A stretch of DNA of 64,000 nucleotides from Carboxylicivirga sp. Lineage in GTDB: Bacteria; Bacteroidota; Bacteroidia; Bacteroidales; Marinilabiliaceae. Positions 54,563 to 63,831 of the stretch are shown piece by piece (the first letter of the stretch is position 1; every line of letters begins with the position of its first letter). A program made the position numbers and the translations under genes. The stretch lies in contig JAOARW010000088.1 in assembly GCA_025210475.1 (NCBI GenBank), forward strand, positions 38,503 to 102,502, written 5' to 3'. The notes below the pieces were generated by a model that was not told where the DNA came from, ran no database searches, and was given only the letters and a program-made list of their open reading frames with translations.

Positions 54563-56077
54563 ATGAAGACATATTCTATAATTATAAGCATGCTGATTGT
54601 GTTGATAACGCAATCAGCTGCTCAATCAGTAAAAAGAAGCGAGTACGAAGGTGCCAAACCAAAGTATGTATTCTGCTTTATTGGTGATGGTATGGGCTTT
54701 TCTCAAATTAGCCTAACCGAAAGGTATTTAAAGGCAACTGATAGAAAAGAACCCAAACTCAACTGGAGTGAATTTCCCTATCATGGTTATTACACAACAC
54801 ATGCAACCAACCGGGTAATTACCGCTTCGGCAGCTGGAGGTACCGCTTTGGCAACCGGCGAAAAAACCAGTGTCAACAGCATCGGTGTGGATGCTTCAAA
54901 AACCAAACCGCTGTTGAATGTATCTGAATTGTCGCAACAGCATGGAATGAAAGTTGGCATTGTGACATCTGTTTCATTGGATAATGCCACGCCGGCTAGT
55001 TTTTATGCGCATCAAACTTCCCGAAGTAAATACTATGAGATTAGTCTCGACCTGAGCAAGAGCGGCTTTAACTATTTTGCAGGAGGAGGATTTAAACGCC
55101 CGGAAGGTAACGATAAAAAAGACGAGAAGAATATCGATAGGAACATGGGTGGTTTGGGTAGCGATAAGAAAGTAAAAGGAGGTCAACCCAACTCATTAGA
55201 TGTCGCTAAACAACGTGGGTATTCAATCATAAATACTTACGATGGTTTTCATAATTTGAAAAAGGGAGATGACAAGTTAATTGTTTCAGCACCACAGCTG
55301 GCACATGCCAAATCAATCGCCTATGGCATTGATCAGGGGCGTTACAATGAATACATTTCCTTAGCTGATTTAACTCAAAAAGGCATCGAGGTATTGGACA
55401 ATAAAAAGGGCTTTTTTATGATGGTTGAGGGCGGTAAAATTGATTGGTCATGTCATGCCAATGATGCCGCAACAACAATAAAGGAGGTTCTTGAGCTTGA
55501 AAAAGCTGTGGAGGTCGCTTTTGATTTTTATAAGAAACACCCAAAGGAAACCTTAATAATTGTTTGTGCTGATCACGAAACGGGTGGCTTGTCAATGGGC
55601 TCTACAACCAGTGGTATGGCATCTGATTTTACTTTACTGCAACATCAGAATGTTTCCTATAATGAATTCAAGAAGATTATTCAAGCTTATAAAGAGGAGC
55701 ATAAAGACAACTATAAATTTGAGGATGTATTGCAGCTTATAACAAAGCATTTCGGTTTAGGTGAGGCAAACAAGAATCTGGCTTTTACAGATTATGATTT
55801 AAAAAGGCTAAAAGATGCTTTTATATCAAGTATGTTTTCTGAGGTAAAACAAGAGTCGCATGATGATCATTACCGCGCGCTTTATGGGTATCGAGATCCA
55901 ATAACCGTAACAACTTGTCATATTTTTGCTGAAAAAGCTGGTATTGACTGGACAACGTTTGCCCATAGTGCCAATGATGTACCAGTAAGTGCAATTGGTG
56001 TTGGGGAAGAACTGTTTAATGGATATTTTGATAATAGTGATATTGGAAAGAACTTAATGTTTTTAATAAAAAAGTAG
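54563..56077 (+). CDS. Alkaline phosphatase (PhoA family), copy 2
   Basis: 504 residues, tandem paralogue of the preceding gene. A signal peptide ends SAAQ. Motifs are YVFCFIGDGMGFSQI, ITASAAGGTALATGEKTS with Ser89, MMVEGGKIDWSCHANDAATT, VCADHETGGLS and FAHSANDVPVSAIG. The last is Ser where copy 1 has Thr after the metal His. The two differ through much of the loop around 150-220. Stop and next start (ECF sigma) are separated by 13 nt, so the sigma factor is likely read with it. Confidence 0.93.
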   Translation: MKTYSIIISMLIVLITQSAAQSVKRSEYEGAKPKYVFCFIGDGMGFSQISLTERYLKATDRKEPKLNWSEFPYHGYYTTHATNRVITASAAGGTALATGEKTSVNSIGVDASKTKPLLNVSELSQQHGMKVGIVTSVSLDNATPASFYAHQTSRSKYYEISLDLSKSGFNYFAGGGFKRPEGNDKKDEKNIDRNMGGLGSDKKVKGGQPNSLDVAKQRGYSIINTYDGFHNLKKGDDKLIVSAPQLAHAKSIAYGIDQGRYNEYISLADLTQKGIEVLDNKKGFFMMVEGGKIDWSCHANDAATTIKEVLELEKAVEVAFDFYKKHPKETLIIVCADHETGGLSMGSTTSGMASDFTLLQHQNVSYNEFKKIIQAYKEEHKDNYKFEDVLQLITKHFGLGEANKNLAFTDYDLKRLKDAFISSMFSEVKQESHDDHYRALYGYRDPITVTTCHIFAEKAGIDWTTFAHSANDVPVSAIGVGEELFNGYFDNSDIGKNLMFLIKK

Positions 56078-56090
56078 ACTTTAATTCAAC

Positions 56091-56693
56091 ATGCAGCAAA
56101 AAACAACTATCGGTGAATTTAATATTGATTCAATCATTGAAGGAAATCAACTGGAATTTGCCCGGATGGTTGAAAAATATTCAGATGATCTGTTTTTGTT
56201 TTCGAAAGGGATATTAAGCGATACTCAAGGTGCTGAAGAAGTTGTAAGTGACGTGTTTCTGAAGTTATGGAATAACCGTCAAAATTTTGGGGCGATTATC
56301 AATCTTAAAAGCTATTTGTATACAGCGGTGCGGAATCATTCCATTTCCTTTATTAGGGCTAAAAATAAACGCTTGATAGCGCTGGAGGACTTGCAGGATT
56401 ACCATTTCGAACCTGTTGAAAGTGTTGAGAATGATCTTCTGGATCAGGAGATATTGGACAAGATTCATAGGGCCATCGATTGTTTACCAACACAAACAAA
56501 AATGGTTTTCTCCTTGGCAAAAGTTCAAGGATTAAAATATAAGGAAATCGGAGAATTATTAAATATTAAAGTAAAAACGGTTGATTATCATGTGGCTTCA
56601 GCCATTAAGAAAATAAGCATAATGTTAGATAATGAAAAATCCCATAATTCGGATTTGCTATTAAAAACCTTTCTACTTTTAATTGGTGGATAA
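56091..56693 (+). CDS. ECF-type RNA polymerase sigma factor
   Basis: 200 residues, cytoplasmic. Region 2 has FARMVEKYSDDLFLFSKGILSD, AEEVVSDVFLKLWNN and LKSYLYTAVRNHSISFIR (about 22-90). Region 4 has AIDCLPTQTKMVFSLAKVQGL and KYKEIGELLNIKVKTVDYHV (about 130-178). It belongs to the Bacteroidota sigma-70 ECF type usually paired with a FecR anti-sigma factor. None is next to it; the following gene is a GH20. It sits at the 3' end of the phosphatase pair. Confidence 0.94.
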   Translation: MQQKTTIGEFNIDSIIEGNQLEFARMVEKYSDDLFLFSKGILSDTQGAEEVVSDVFLKLWNNRQNFGAIINLKSYLYTAVRNHSISFIRAKNKRLIALEDLQDYHFEPVESVENDLLDQEILDKIHRAIDCLPTQTKMVFSLAKVQGLKYKEIGELLNIKVKTVDYHVASAIKKISIMLDNEKSHNSDLLLKTFLLLIGG

Positions 56694-56775
56694 TTACTTG
56701 AAAAAAATTATACCTTAGCCGATCGAAGAGATAAATACCTTAATTATTACAATTGACTATTTAATTAAATTAAAC

Positions 56776-59091
56776 ATGATTCAAAAAGTGACTAAAAAAC
56801 TACTGTTGGTAGTAATGGCGGTCGTCAGCTTAATGAGCTGTCAGAAAAAGCTCAACACGGTAGATGATTTTGCGGTTATTCCTCAACCCAATGAAATTAT
56901 CCCCGGAAGCGGGCATTTTTCTTTGGATGCGAAAACTGTTTTCACAGTTGAAAATGGCAATGAAGAAACTGATTACATTATTGCAGAATGGAATCGTTGG
57001 ATTAACAAGAGCACAGGATTTACAACAGAAGCTGTAGAATCCGCTACTTCTAATTTCATTCAGCTTGTTTTAGACAATAATTATCAGACTAAAACGGAAG
57101 GTGCTTATTCTTGTGCAATTAAAGCGAACGACATTGTTATTAAAAGTAATTCAACGGTTGGCTTGTATTATGGCGTGCAAACCCTAAGACAGTTGTTACC
57201 AACTGCACTTGAGAGCCAAAGTTTACAAACGATGGATTGGAATATTCCTGTTGGTACCATCAACGATGCACCACGTTTTTCATACCGTGGATTACATTTG
57301 GATGTAGGTCGTCATTTCTTCCCGGTTTCATTTCTGAAGAAGTTTATTGACTTATTGGCCATGCACAAAATGAATGTGTTCCATTGGCATTTAACGGAAG
57401 ATCAGGGATGGCGTATTGAGATTAAGAAATATCCTTTACTTACTGAAATAGGTAGCAAGCGTAAAGAAACCATCGTTGGTCATGGCGGTCGCAGCAATGA
57501 GTTTGATGGAAAAGAATACGGTGGTTACTATACCCAGGAAGAAATTAAAGAAGTAGTGAAATATGCTCAGGAACGTTTTGTAACCATTATTCCTGAAATC
57601 GAATTACCAGGTCACTCATTAGGTGCTTTATCGGCTTATCCTCATTTAGGATGTACCGGCGGACCATACGAAGCTGCTACACGTTGGGGCGTTTTCCCTG
57701 ATGTATATTGTGCCGGTAACGAGGATGTATTTGCTTTCCTTGAAGGTGTAATGGATGAAGTGATTGAATTATTCCCATCCAAGTATATTCACATTGGTGG
57801 CGACGAATGTCCAAAAGGCGAATGGAAGAAATGTCCGAAGTGTCAGAAGCGTATCAAAGCCGAAGGATTACATGATGAGCATGAGTTACAAAGCTATTTC
57901 ATCACCCGCATGGAGAAGTACCTTGAATCAAAAGGTCGCAGCATTATTGGCTGGGACGAGATTTTGGAAGGTGGATTAGCACCCAATGCAACTGTTATGT
58001 CGTGGCGTGGCGAAAAAGGTGGTATCGAAGCGGCCAAGCAGCACCACAATGTAATTATGACACCAGGACACTCTTGTTACCTTGACCATTATCAGAATAA
58101 TCCTGCTGATGAGCCATTGGCAATTGGAGGCTATACAACAACCAGCGATTGTTATAACTATAACCCAACTCCGGATGAGTTAAGTGCCGAAGAGAAGAAA
58201 TACATTTTAGGTGTACAGGGTAATATCTGGACCGAGTACATGCCCAATAGTGATCATGTTGAATACATGGCTTATCCTCGTGCAACAGCTTTAGCTGAAG
58301 TAGGCTGGACGGAATTGGAAAATAAAGATTGGGATAGTTTTGCTAAGCGTTTGAATCGTCAATTTAAGCGATTTGATGAGATTGGTGTTAATTATTTCAA
58401 TAAGGTGATTATGCCATCTCCTTCCGTTCAAAAAGTTGAATTTATCGATGAAGGCAGCTTGGAGATTAATAACAATGCCATTGGTACAAAACTTTATTAT
58501 ACCATGGATGGTAGCGAACCAACAGCTCAATCTACTGAGTATACGGGTGCTATTAAAATTAATCAGGAAGGTATTATCAAGGCCATCGCGATAAATGAAG
58601 AAGGCAAGAAAAGTAATGTGTTGGAAGTAAAAGCGATTAAATTAGAGTACATTGAGAGTGATCTTAAGCCTGGCAAATCAAAAGGCCTGAGTGGTACTTT
58701 AGTTAGCGGTAAATTTAAGAAATGTGCGCAAGTACTTGATCAAAAAGGTAAAGCTGTAAAAACCCAGAGTGTAACATTACCAGCTTCGGTTCCTGAGTTT
58801 AACTATGGATTGGTTTTGGATGGATTTATCACAGTTCCTGAAAAGGGTTTGTATAAGCTAAGCTTATCATCGGATGATGGTTCACAATTGTATTTTAACA
58901 ATAAGTTGTTAATAGATAATGATGGTCCTCACGGGATGAAGGCTAAAAAAGCAAATGTGGCTTTAAATGCAGCAACTTATCCTATCCGTGTAGTGTTTTT
59001 CCAGGGAACAGGAGGACATGGTCTGAAATTACATGTTGAAACACCTACGGGTGAAAAAATGCTGGTTCCTGCTGAATGGTTAACTTACTAG
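56776..59091 (+). CDS. GH20 beta-N-acetylhexosaminidase with C-terminal PA14 domain
   Basis: 771 residues with lipobox SLMSC (Cys about 22). GH20b domain to about 165, then the barrel: YRGLHLDVGRHFFPVSFLKK, MNVFHWHLTEDQGWRIEIKK, TIIPEIELPGHS, and YIHIGGDECPKGEW with Asp343-Glu344. CPKCQKRI, GWDEILEGGLAP and GNIWTEYMP complete the active site. After the barrel come a chitobiase C-terminal-like unit (KLYYTMDGSEP, about 575-625) and a PA14 domain (GFITVPEKGLYKLSLSSDDG and QGTGGHGLKLHVE, about 640-770). This is the closest relative of the GH20 at 18625. Confidence 0.95.
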   Translation: MIQKVTKKLLLVVMAVVSLMSCQKKLNTVDDFAVIPQPNEIIPGSGHFSLDAKTVFTVENGNEETDYIIAEWNRWINKSTGFTTEAVESATSNFIQLVLDNNYQTKTEGAYSCAIKANDIVIKSNSTVGLYYGVQTLRQLLPTALESQSLQTMDWNIPVGTINDAPRFSYRGLHLDVGRHFFPVSFLKKFIDLLAMHKMNVFHWHLTEDQGWRIEIKKYPLLTEIGSKRKETIVGHGGRSNEFDGKEYGGYYTQEEIKEVVKYAQERFVTIIPEIELPGHSLGALSAYPHLGCTGGPYEAATRWGVFPDVYCAGNEDVFAFLEGVMDEVIELFPSKYIHIGGDECPKGEWKKCPKCQKRIKAEGLHDEHELQSYFITRMEKYLESKGRSIIGWDEILEGGLAPNATVMSWRGEKGGIEAAKQHHNVIMTPGHSCYLDHYQNNPADEPLAIGGYTTTSDCYNYNPTPDELSAEEKKYILGVQGNIWTEYMPNSDHVEYMAYPRATALAEVGWTELENKDWDSFAKRLNRQFKRFDEIGVNYFNKVIMPSPSVQKVEFIDEGSLEINNNAIGTKLYYTMDGSEPTAQSTEYTGAIKINQEGIIKAIAINEEGKKSNVLEVKAIKLEYIESDLKPGKSKGLSGTLVSGKFKKCAQVLDQKGKAVKTQSVTLPASVPEFNYGLVLDGFITVPEKGLYKLSLSSDDGSQLYFNNKLLIDNDGPHGMKAKKANVALNAATYPIRVVFFQGTGGHGLKLHVETPTGEKMLVPAEWLTY

Positions 59092-59131
59092 ATCGGCAGC
59101 TCTAATGTTTTCAACTAAAGCAAAATAATTT

Positions 59132-59167
59132 AAACTGCGGATCTTTATGGGTTCGCAGTTTTTTATT
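59132..59167 (+). terminator. Rho-independent terminator after GH20
   Basis: AAACTGCG (59132-59139) pairs with CGCAGTTT (59154-59161), extendable by two pairs, followed by TTTATTTTTT. It lies 41 nt after the stop. Confidence 0.8.
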
Positions 59168-59229
59168 TTTTACTGGGGATTTTTCTTGTTTTAACGTCAT
59201 CTCTAATAGATAAATTAAATCAGATTACA

Positions 59230-60621
59230 ATGAAATCGAAACAACTATTAGTACATAGCCTGATGTTTTTAGCTAGTGTTTTCTGTTCACTGCATGCCGA
59301 AAATAGAAAGGAAAAACAGCCTAACTTTGTTATCATTCTGGCCGATGATTTAGGATATGGTGATTTAGGATGCACGGGAAGTAAACAAATTAAAACCCCA
59401 CATATTGATGCGCTGGCCGATAAAGGTGTATTGTTCACGAATGGCTATGTAAGCAGTGCTGTTTGTAGTCCTTCACGTGCCGGATTATTAACCGGTATAA
59501 ACCAGGTATCCTTCGGTTTTGATAACAATATTGGTGGCAATCAACCAGGATTTGATCCTGATTATTTGGGTTTACCTCTCTCGCAAAAAACAATTGCTAC
59601 CCATCTAAACGAATTAGGTTATACGACCGGATTGGTTGGAAAATGGCATTTGGGTGATGAAGCACATTTTCATCCGGTGAAAAGAGGATTCGATAGTTGG
59701 TGGGGATTTTTGAACGGTGGCCATAATTATTTTCGAAGTGAAGAAGGAGGTCAAGGCTACCTCAAACCGGTTGAAAGCAATTATAAAACACCCGAACCGA
59801 TAAGTTATATCACAGATGATATTGCCAGTGAGTGTATCAATTTCATTCATCGGAATAATAAACAACCGTATTTTTTGCTGGCTTCATTTAATGCTCCACA
59901 TGCCCCTTTGCAGGCAAAAGAATCGGATTTAAAATTGTATCAGCACATAAAAGATAAAAACCGACGAACCTATGCGGCCATGGTTCATTGTCTCGACGTG
60001 AATGTAGGCCGGATAATGAAAGCGATTGAAGAAAGTGGTGAGGCCGAAAATACGGTTGTTGTCTTTTTAAGCGATAATGGTGGACCATGTAACTCAAATG
60101 CATCGATTAACGCTCCTTATAATGGGCAAAAGGGCATTTTACTGGAAGGCGGAATTCGGGTTCCTTTTATTTTTTACCATCCACAACTGGGATCGGCTAT
60201 CAACGAAAACCTGGTAGTCAGTTCATTGGATTTGGCACCAACCTTTATAGCATTGGCGAATAAGGAAGCGAATCTTGATAAATTTACAGGTCGGAATCTG
60301 ATGCCGTTGTTTACAAATAAATCAGAAAAGATGGATAGAGAACTGCATTGGCGTTTTACAATTAGTGCAGCTATTCGTCAGGGCGATTGGAAATTAATAC
60401 GTTTACCCGATCGCTTACCACTATTGTATAACCTGAAAGATGATCCTTCGGAACAGAATAATTGTTTCCTGGATAACAGGGAGCTGGGGCTTCAGTTATT
60501 AAAGAAGCTAGGACAATGGGATATTATTCAGCCACACCCTGTCTTTTTGGAAGGAGCACAATGGCGCATAAAACAATTGGAGTTGTATGATGAAGATTAT
60601 CAACTCGATCAACCGCGGTAG
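59230..60621 (+). CDS. Sulfatase (formylglycine type)
   Basis: 463 residues with a signal peptide ending SLHA. S1 sulfatase motifs: NFVIILADDLGYGDLGCTG, SAVCSPSRAGLLTGI with CxPxR (Cys79), GLVGKWHLGDEAHFHP, LLASFNAPHAPLQ, VFLSDNGGP and KGILLEGGIRVPFIF. It lacks a lipobox, so it is probably free in the periplasm. Unlike the next two sulfatases it does not carry the conserved leader. Confidence 0.95.
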   Translation: MKSKQLLVHSLMFLASVFCSLHAENRKEKQPNFVIILADDLGYGDLGCTGSKQIKTPHIDALADKGVLFTNGYVSSAVCSPSRAGLLTGINQVSFGFDNNIGGNQPGFDPDYLGLPLSQKTIATHLNELGYTTGLVGKWHLGDEAHFHPVKRGFDSWWGFLNGGHNYFRSEEGGQGYLKPVESNYKTPEPISYITDDIASECINFIHRNNKQPYFLLASFNAPHAPLQAKESDLKLYQHIKDKNRRTYAAMVHCLDVNVGRIMKAIEESGEAENTVVVFLSDNGGPCNSNASINAPYNGQKGILLEGGIRVPFIFYHPQLGSAINENLVVSSLDLAPTFIALANKEANLDKFTGRNLMPLFTNKSEKMDRELHWRFTISAAIRQGDWKLIRLPDRLPLLYNLKDDPSEQNNCFLDNRELGLQLLKKLGQWDIIQPHPVFLEGAQWRIKQLELYDEDYQLDQPR

Positions 60622-60689
60622 CATTTAATCAGGTATTTTATTTTGATTAGATGAACTGCCAATGACAATTATAAGAAATCTGTAAACAC

Positions 60690-60786
60690 ATGAAACGAAC
60701 ATGAATTTTTCATTCTAAAATACAAGTAGAGAATGATTAAGATTCATCGAGAGTTCCATGTGGCAATTGAAAGAAAATTGAAACAC
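60690..60786 (+). promoter_or_regulatory. Conserved structured leader, copy 2
   Basis: Second copy. It begins ATGAAACGAACATG. Arms are ATGAAT (60701-60706) with ATTCAT (60742-60747), and CATTCT (60711-60716) with AGAATG (60730-60735). GAGAGTTCCATGTG is at 60749-60762, and the sequence ends at AAACACATGAAA. CATGTG (60757-60762) is complementary to CACATG (60784-60789). Arm sequences differ from the other copies while pairing is kept. Confidence 0.7.
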
Positions 60787-62112
60787 ATGAAACGAATACA
60801 CATTTTACTTATCAGCTTCTTGTTAGTAAGCATAAGTATTAATGCAAAAAAAGATAAATCAAATCCCAATGTTATAATCATTTATACCGATGATTTGGGA
60901 TATGGTGACCTAAACTGTTATGGTAATCCTACCATTCAAACACCCCATTTGGATCGAATGGCAAACGAAGGGATTAAGTTTACCCAATTTAATGTGGCAG
61001 CCTGTTTATGTACGCCTTCGCGAGCTGCTTTACTAACCGGATCATACCCTAAAAGGGTAGGTTTGCATAAAGGAGTTTTGCGTGGTAATAGCACCACGGG
61101 TTTAAGCGAATCGGAAGTAACTATTGCTGAATTATTGAAGCAAAAAGGTTATACAACAGCCTGCATTGGAAAGTGGCATTTAGGACATCAGGAGAAGTTC
61201 CTGCCCCCCAATCATGGCTTCGATCAGTTTTTTGGTATGCCCTTTAGCAATGATATGAGCACTAAGGAGCAAGCCATATTGGGAAATAAGAATTATCCTT
61301 ATCAACTGCCTGTGATTTCGCAACTCGATACCATTGAATTAGATCCGGATCAGTCGCAGCTGACAAAGCGTTTAACACAGAAGGCGATAGACTTTATTTC
61401 GGATAATAAAAAGCAGCCTTTCTTTTTGTATCTGACTCATCCAATGCCACATGTGCCCGTCTATTCCTCAGAGGAATTTGAAAACACCAGCTTGCGTGGT
61501 AAATATGGCGACACCGTCGAAGAGATTGATTGGAGTGTTGGGCAGATTCTGGAAACCCTTAAGAAATATAAGCTGGATAACACCTTGGTTTTGTTTTCAT
61601 CAGATAATGGCCCTTGGACGGTTTATAAAACCGAAGGCGGTTCTGCAGGACCATTGCGAGGAAGCAAAAATACAACCTGGGAAGGTGGCATGCGCGTGCC
61701 TTTAATAGCCTGGTGGCCCGATGGAATTTCGAATAGTGGTGTTTGTACCCAGTTTATCACTAACATGGATATTTTACCTACATTGGCTAACTTGACCAAT
61801 GCTTCTTTACCGGCAAATAAAATTGATGGTCGCGATGTTTCGGAATTATTAACTAATCCTTATAAGGAGTTGGAGGCAAAACCATTTTTCTATTACAATA
61901 AAGCCGGAAAACTGGAAGGTGTGCGCCTAGGTGCTCTAAAGCTTCATAAAGACAAAGAGAAGTATCAATTATTTAATGTGGAAGAGGATATTAGCGAAAA
62001 ATATGATTTGGCGAAGCAAATGCCTCAGGAAGCAGAAAAATTGATGCAATTAATGACAACATTCGATAAACAATTGGAGAAGGAGAAAAGAGCTGTTGGT
62101 AAACTAAACTAA
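60787..62112 (+). CDS. Sulfatase (formylglycine type), leader-controlled
   Basis: 441 residues from the ATG at 60787, which opens a signal peptide ending INA. The in-frame ATG 18 codons upstream falls in the conserved leader and is rejected. Motifs: NVIIIYTDDLGYGDLNCYG, AACLCTPSRAALLTGSYP with CxPxR (Cys75), TACIGKWHLGHQEKFLPP, FFLYLTHPMPHVPV, LFSSDNGPW and NTTWEGGMRVPLIAWWP. The layout resembles the N-acetylglucosamine/galactose sulfatase-like S1 groups, but regioselectivity is not assigned. The next leader begins six bases after its stop. Confidence 0.95.
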   Translation: MKRIHILLISFLLVSISINAKKDKSNPNVIIIYTDDLGYGDLNCYGNPTIQTPHLDRMANEGIKFTQFNVAACLCTPSRAALLTGSYPKRVGLHKGVLRGNSTTGLSESEVTIAELLKQKGYTTACIGKWHLGHQEKFLPPNHGFDQFFGMPFSNDMSTKEQAILGNKNYPYQLPVISQLDTIELDPDQSQLTKRLTQKAIDFISDNKKQPFFLYLTHPMPHVPVYSSEEFENTSLRGKYGDTVEEIDWSVGQILETLKKYKLDNTLVLFSSDNGPWTVYKTEGGSAGPLRGSKNTTWEGGMRVPLIAWWPDGISNSGVCTQFITNMDILPTLANLTNASLPANKIDGRDVSELLTNPYKELEAKPFFYYNKAGKLEGVRLGALKLHKDKEKYQLFNVEEDISEKYDLAKQMPQEAEKLMQLMTTFDKQLEKEKRAVGKLN

Positions 62113-62118
62113 ATACTG

Positions 62119-62219
62119 ATGAAACGAACATGTAAATTTTAATCATAAATATTACACGCAGGGTAATGATTAAAATTTCTTGAGAGTTCCATGTGACAAC
62201 TGAAAGAAAATTTAAACAC
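62119..62219 (+). promoter_or_regulatory. Conserved structured leader, copy 3
   Basis: Third copy. It fills almost the whole space between two sulfatase genes, starting six bases after the stop. It begins ATGAAACGAACATG. A perfect 13-bp stem joins 62134-62146 (AAATTTTAATCAT) and 62166-62178. GAGAGTTCCATGTG is at 62182-62195. CATGTG (62190-62195) is complementary to CACATG (62217-62222) with the start codon. Confidence 0.7.
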
Positions 62220-63731
62220 ATGAAAAAAAATATTGCTTTTATAGTTATTGCATTTCTATTAGCCAGCTGTCAATCAAATCTTAACAAACAGCGCTTACCC
62301 AATATTATTGTAATCATGGCTGACGATCTGGGGTATGGCGATGTGAGTGCTTATGGACAAGGAACCCTTCAAACACCCAACATCGATCGAATTGCCAACG
62401 AAGGTATACGATTTACCAATGGATATGCTACTTCGGCAACTTGCACGCCCAGCCGTTATTCGCTGCTTACAGGCGATTACCCCTGGCGTAACAAGAAAGC
62501 GCAGGTATTGGCAGGCGATGCCCCCTTGTTAATTGATACATCTTCAGTAACTCTGCCTAAAATGTTACAAAAAGCGGGTTATGCAACTGCTGTTATTGGC
62601 AAATGGCACCTTGGTTTGGGAGGTGGCAACGTTAACTGGAACACTTATATACCACAAAATCCCAATGACGTTGGCTTCGATTATTCATACATTATGGCAG
62701 CCACCAACGATCGTGTACCAAATGTATATGTTGAAGATGGCTATGTTGAAAATTTAGATTTAAACGATTCATTGTTTGTTAATTATCGCAAGAATTTTGA
62801 AGGAGAGCCGACTGGTCGTGAGAATCCAGAATTATTGAAAGTAATGTACAGCCACGGTCATGATGGTAGCATTAATAATGGCGTTTCGCGCATTGGCTTT
62901 CAAAAGGGTGGAAAATCGGCCCAATGGATCGATGAAGACATGGCGGATCGTTTTCTCCAGCACTCTCAGAAATACATCAAAGAGCAGAAAGACAAACCTT
63001 TCTTTTTGTACTATGCTTTGCACCAGCCTCATGTGCCACGCGTGCCTCACAGTCGTTTTGCCGGTACAACGGGTATGGGACCTCGCGGTGATGCCATCGC
63101 TGAGGCCGACTGGTGTGTGGGAGAATTGCTTAATACACTGGAAGCTGAAGGATTGATGGAAAATACCTTGATTGTTTTTACAAGTGATAATGGGCCTGTA
63201 TTGGATGATGGTTACGAAGATCAATCACATGAATTGATTGGAGATCACAGGCCAGGAGGTCAGTTGAGAGGCGGTAAATACAGTTTGTTCGAAGCCGGAA
63301 CCAGGGTGCCATTTCTTTGTATGTGGAAAGGACAGGTCAAAGCTGGCGTATCTGAGGCATTGATCAGCCAGGTGGACCTATTTTCATCCTTTGCTCAATT
63401 AACCAATCAACCATTACCACAAAATGACAGTAAGAATTTGCTAAATGCTTTGACCGACAAAAATGCTGAAGGAAGAGGAGAGTTGGTGATCGAAGGACTT
63501 GGTCATCGCACAGCTTATCGAAAAGGTAATTGGGTATTGATTCCTCCATATAAAGGTTCCAAAATGGTTCCATGGGGAGTTAAAAATGAAACCGGGTTTG
63601 ACAGTGAGATCCAATTATATAATATACAGAACGATCCCGGCCAGAAAGAAAACCTTTCTGCAAAGGAGCCAGGTATAGTAGATGAGTTATTAAAAGAATA
63701 TCAGGCAATTGTTGGTGAGCAGAAGAAATAA
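62220..63731 (+). CDS. Sulfatase (formylglycine type), lipoprotein, leader-controlled
   Basis: 503 residues from the ATG at 62220, which starts a signal peptide with lipobox LLASC; nine upstream codons belong to the leader. Motifs: NIIVIMADDLGYGDVSAYG, SATCTPSRYSLLTGDYPWR with CxPxR (Cys75), AVIGKWHLGLGGGNVNW, FFLYYALHQPHVPRVP, VFTSDNGPVLDDGY and GGKYSLFEAGTRVPF. The R/H-rich insert PHSRF and the length differ from the two preceding sulfatases, so a different sulfate position or sugar is likely. It ends the enzyme series before a terminator. Confidence 0.95.
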   Translation: MKKNIAFIVIAFLLASCQSNLNKQRLPNIIVIMADDLGYGDVSAYGQGTLQTPNIDRIANEGIRFTNGYATSATCTPSRYSLLTGDYPWRNKKAQVLAGDAPLLIDTSSVTLPKMLQKAGYATAVIGKWHLGLGGGNVNWNTYIPQNPNDVGFDYSYIMAATNDRVPNVYVEDGYVENLDLNDSLFVNYRKNFEGEPTGRENPELLKVMYSHGHDGSINNGVSRIGFQKGGKSAQWIDEDMADRFLQHSQKYIKEQKDKPFFLYYALHQPHVPRVPHSRFAGTTGMGPRGDAIAEADWCVGELLNTLEAEGLMENTLIVFTSDNGPVLDDGYEDQSHELIGDHRPGGQLRGGKYSLFEAGTRVPFLCMWKGQVKAGVSEALISQVDLFSSFAQLTNQPLPQNDSKNLLNALTDKNAEGRGELVIEGLGHRTAYRKGNWVLIPPYKGSKMVPWGVKNETGFDSEIQLYNIQNDPGQKENLSAKEPGIVDELLKEYQAIVGEQKK

Positions 63732-63831
63732 AAATTACCTGATATTTTATGATAATCTTATTCACTGATATAATGAGTGATTTATTGGTGGGTTAAAAGA
63801 TTAGATCATAAACTAACTAATTTTGAATAAG

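Noticed and set aside
60733..60786. N-terminal extension of the sulfatase from ATG at 60733
   Set aside because: The 18 codons are the conserved leader translated. The signal peptide starts at 60787. The same reasoning rejects the starts at 45737 and 62193.
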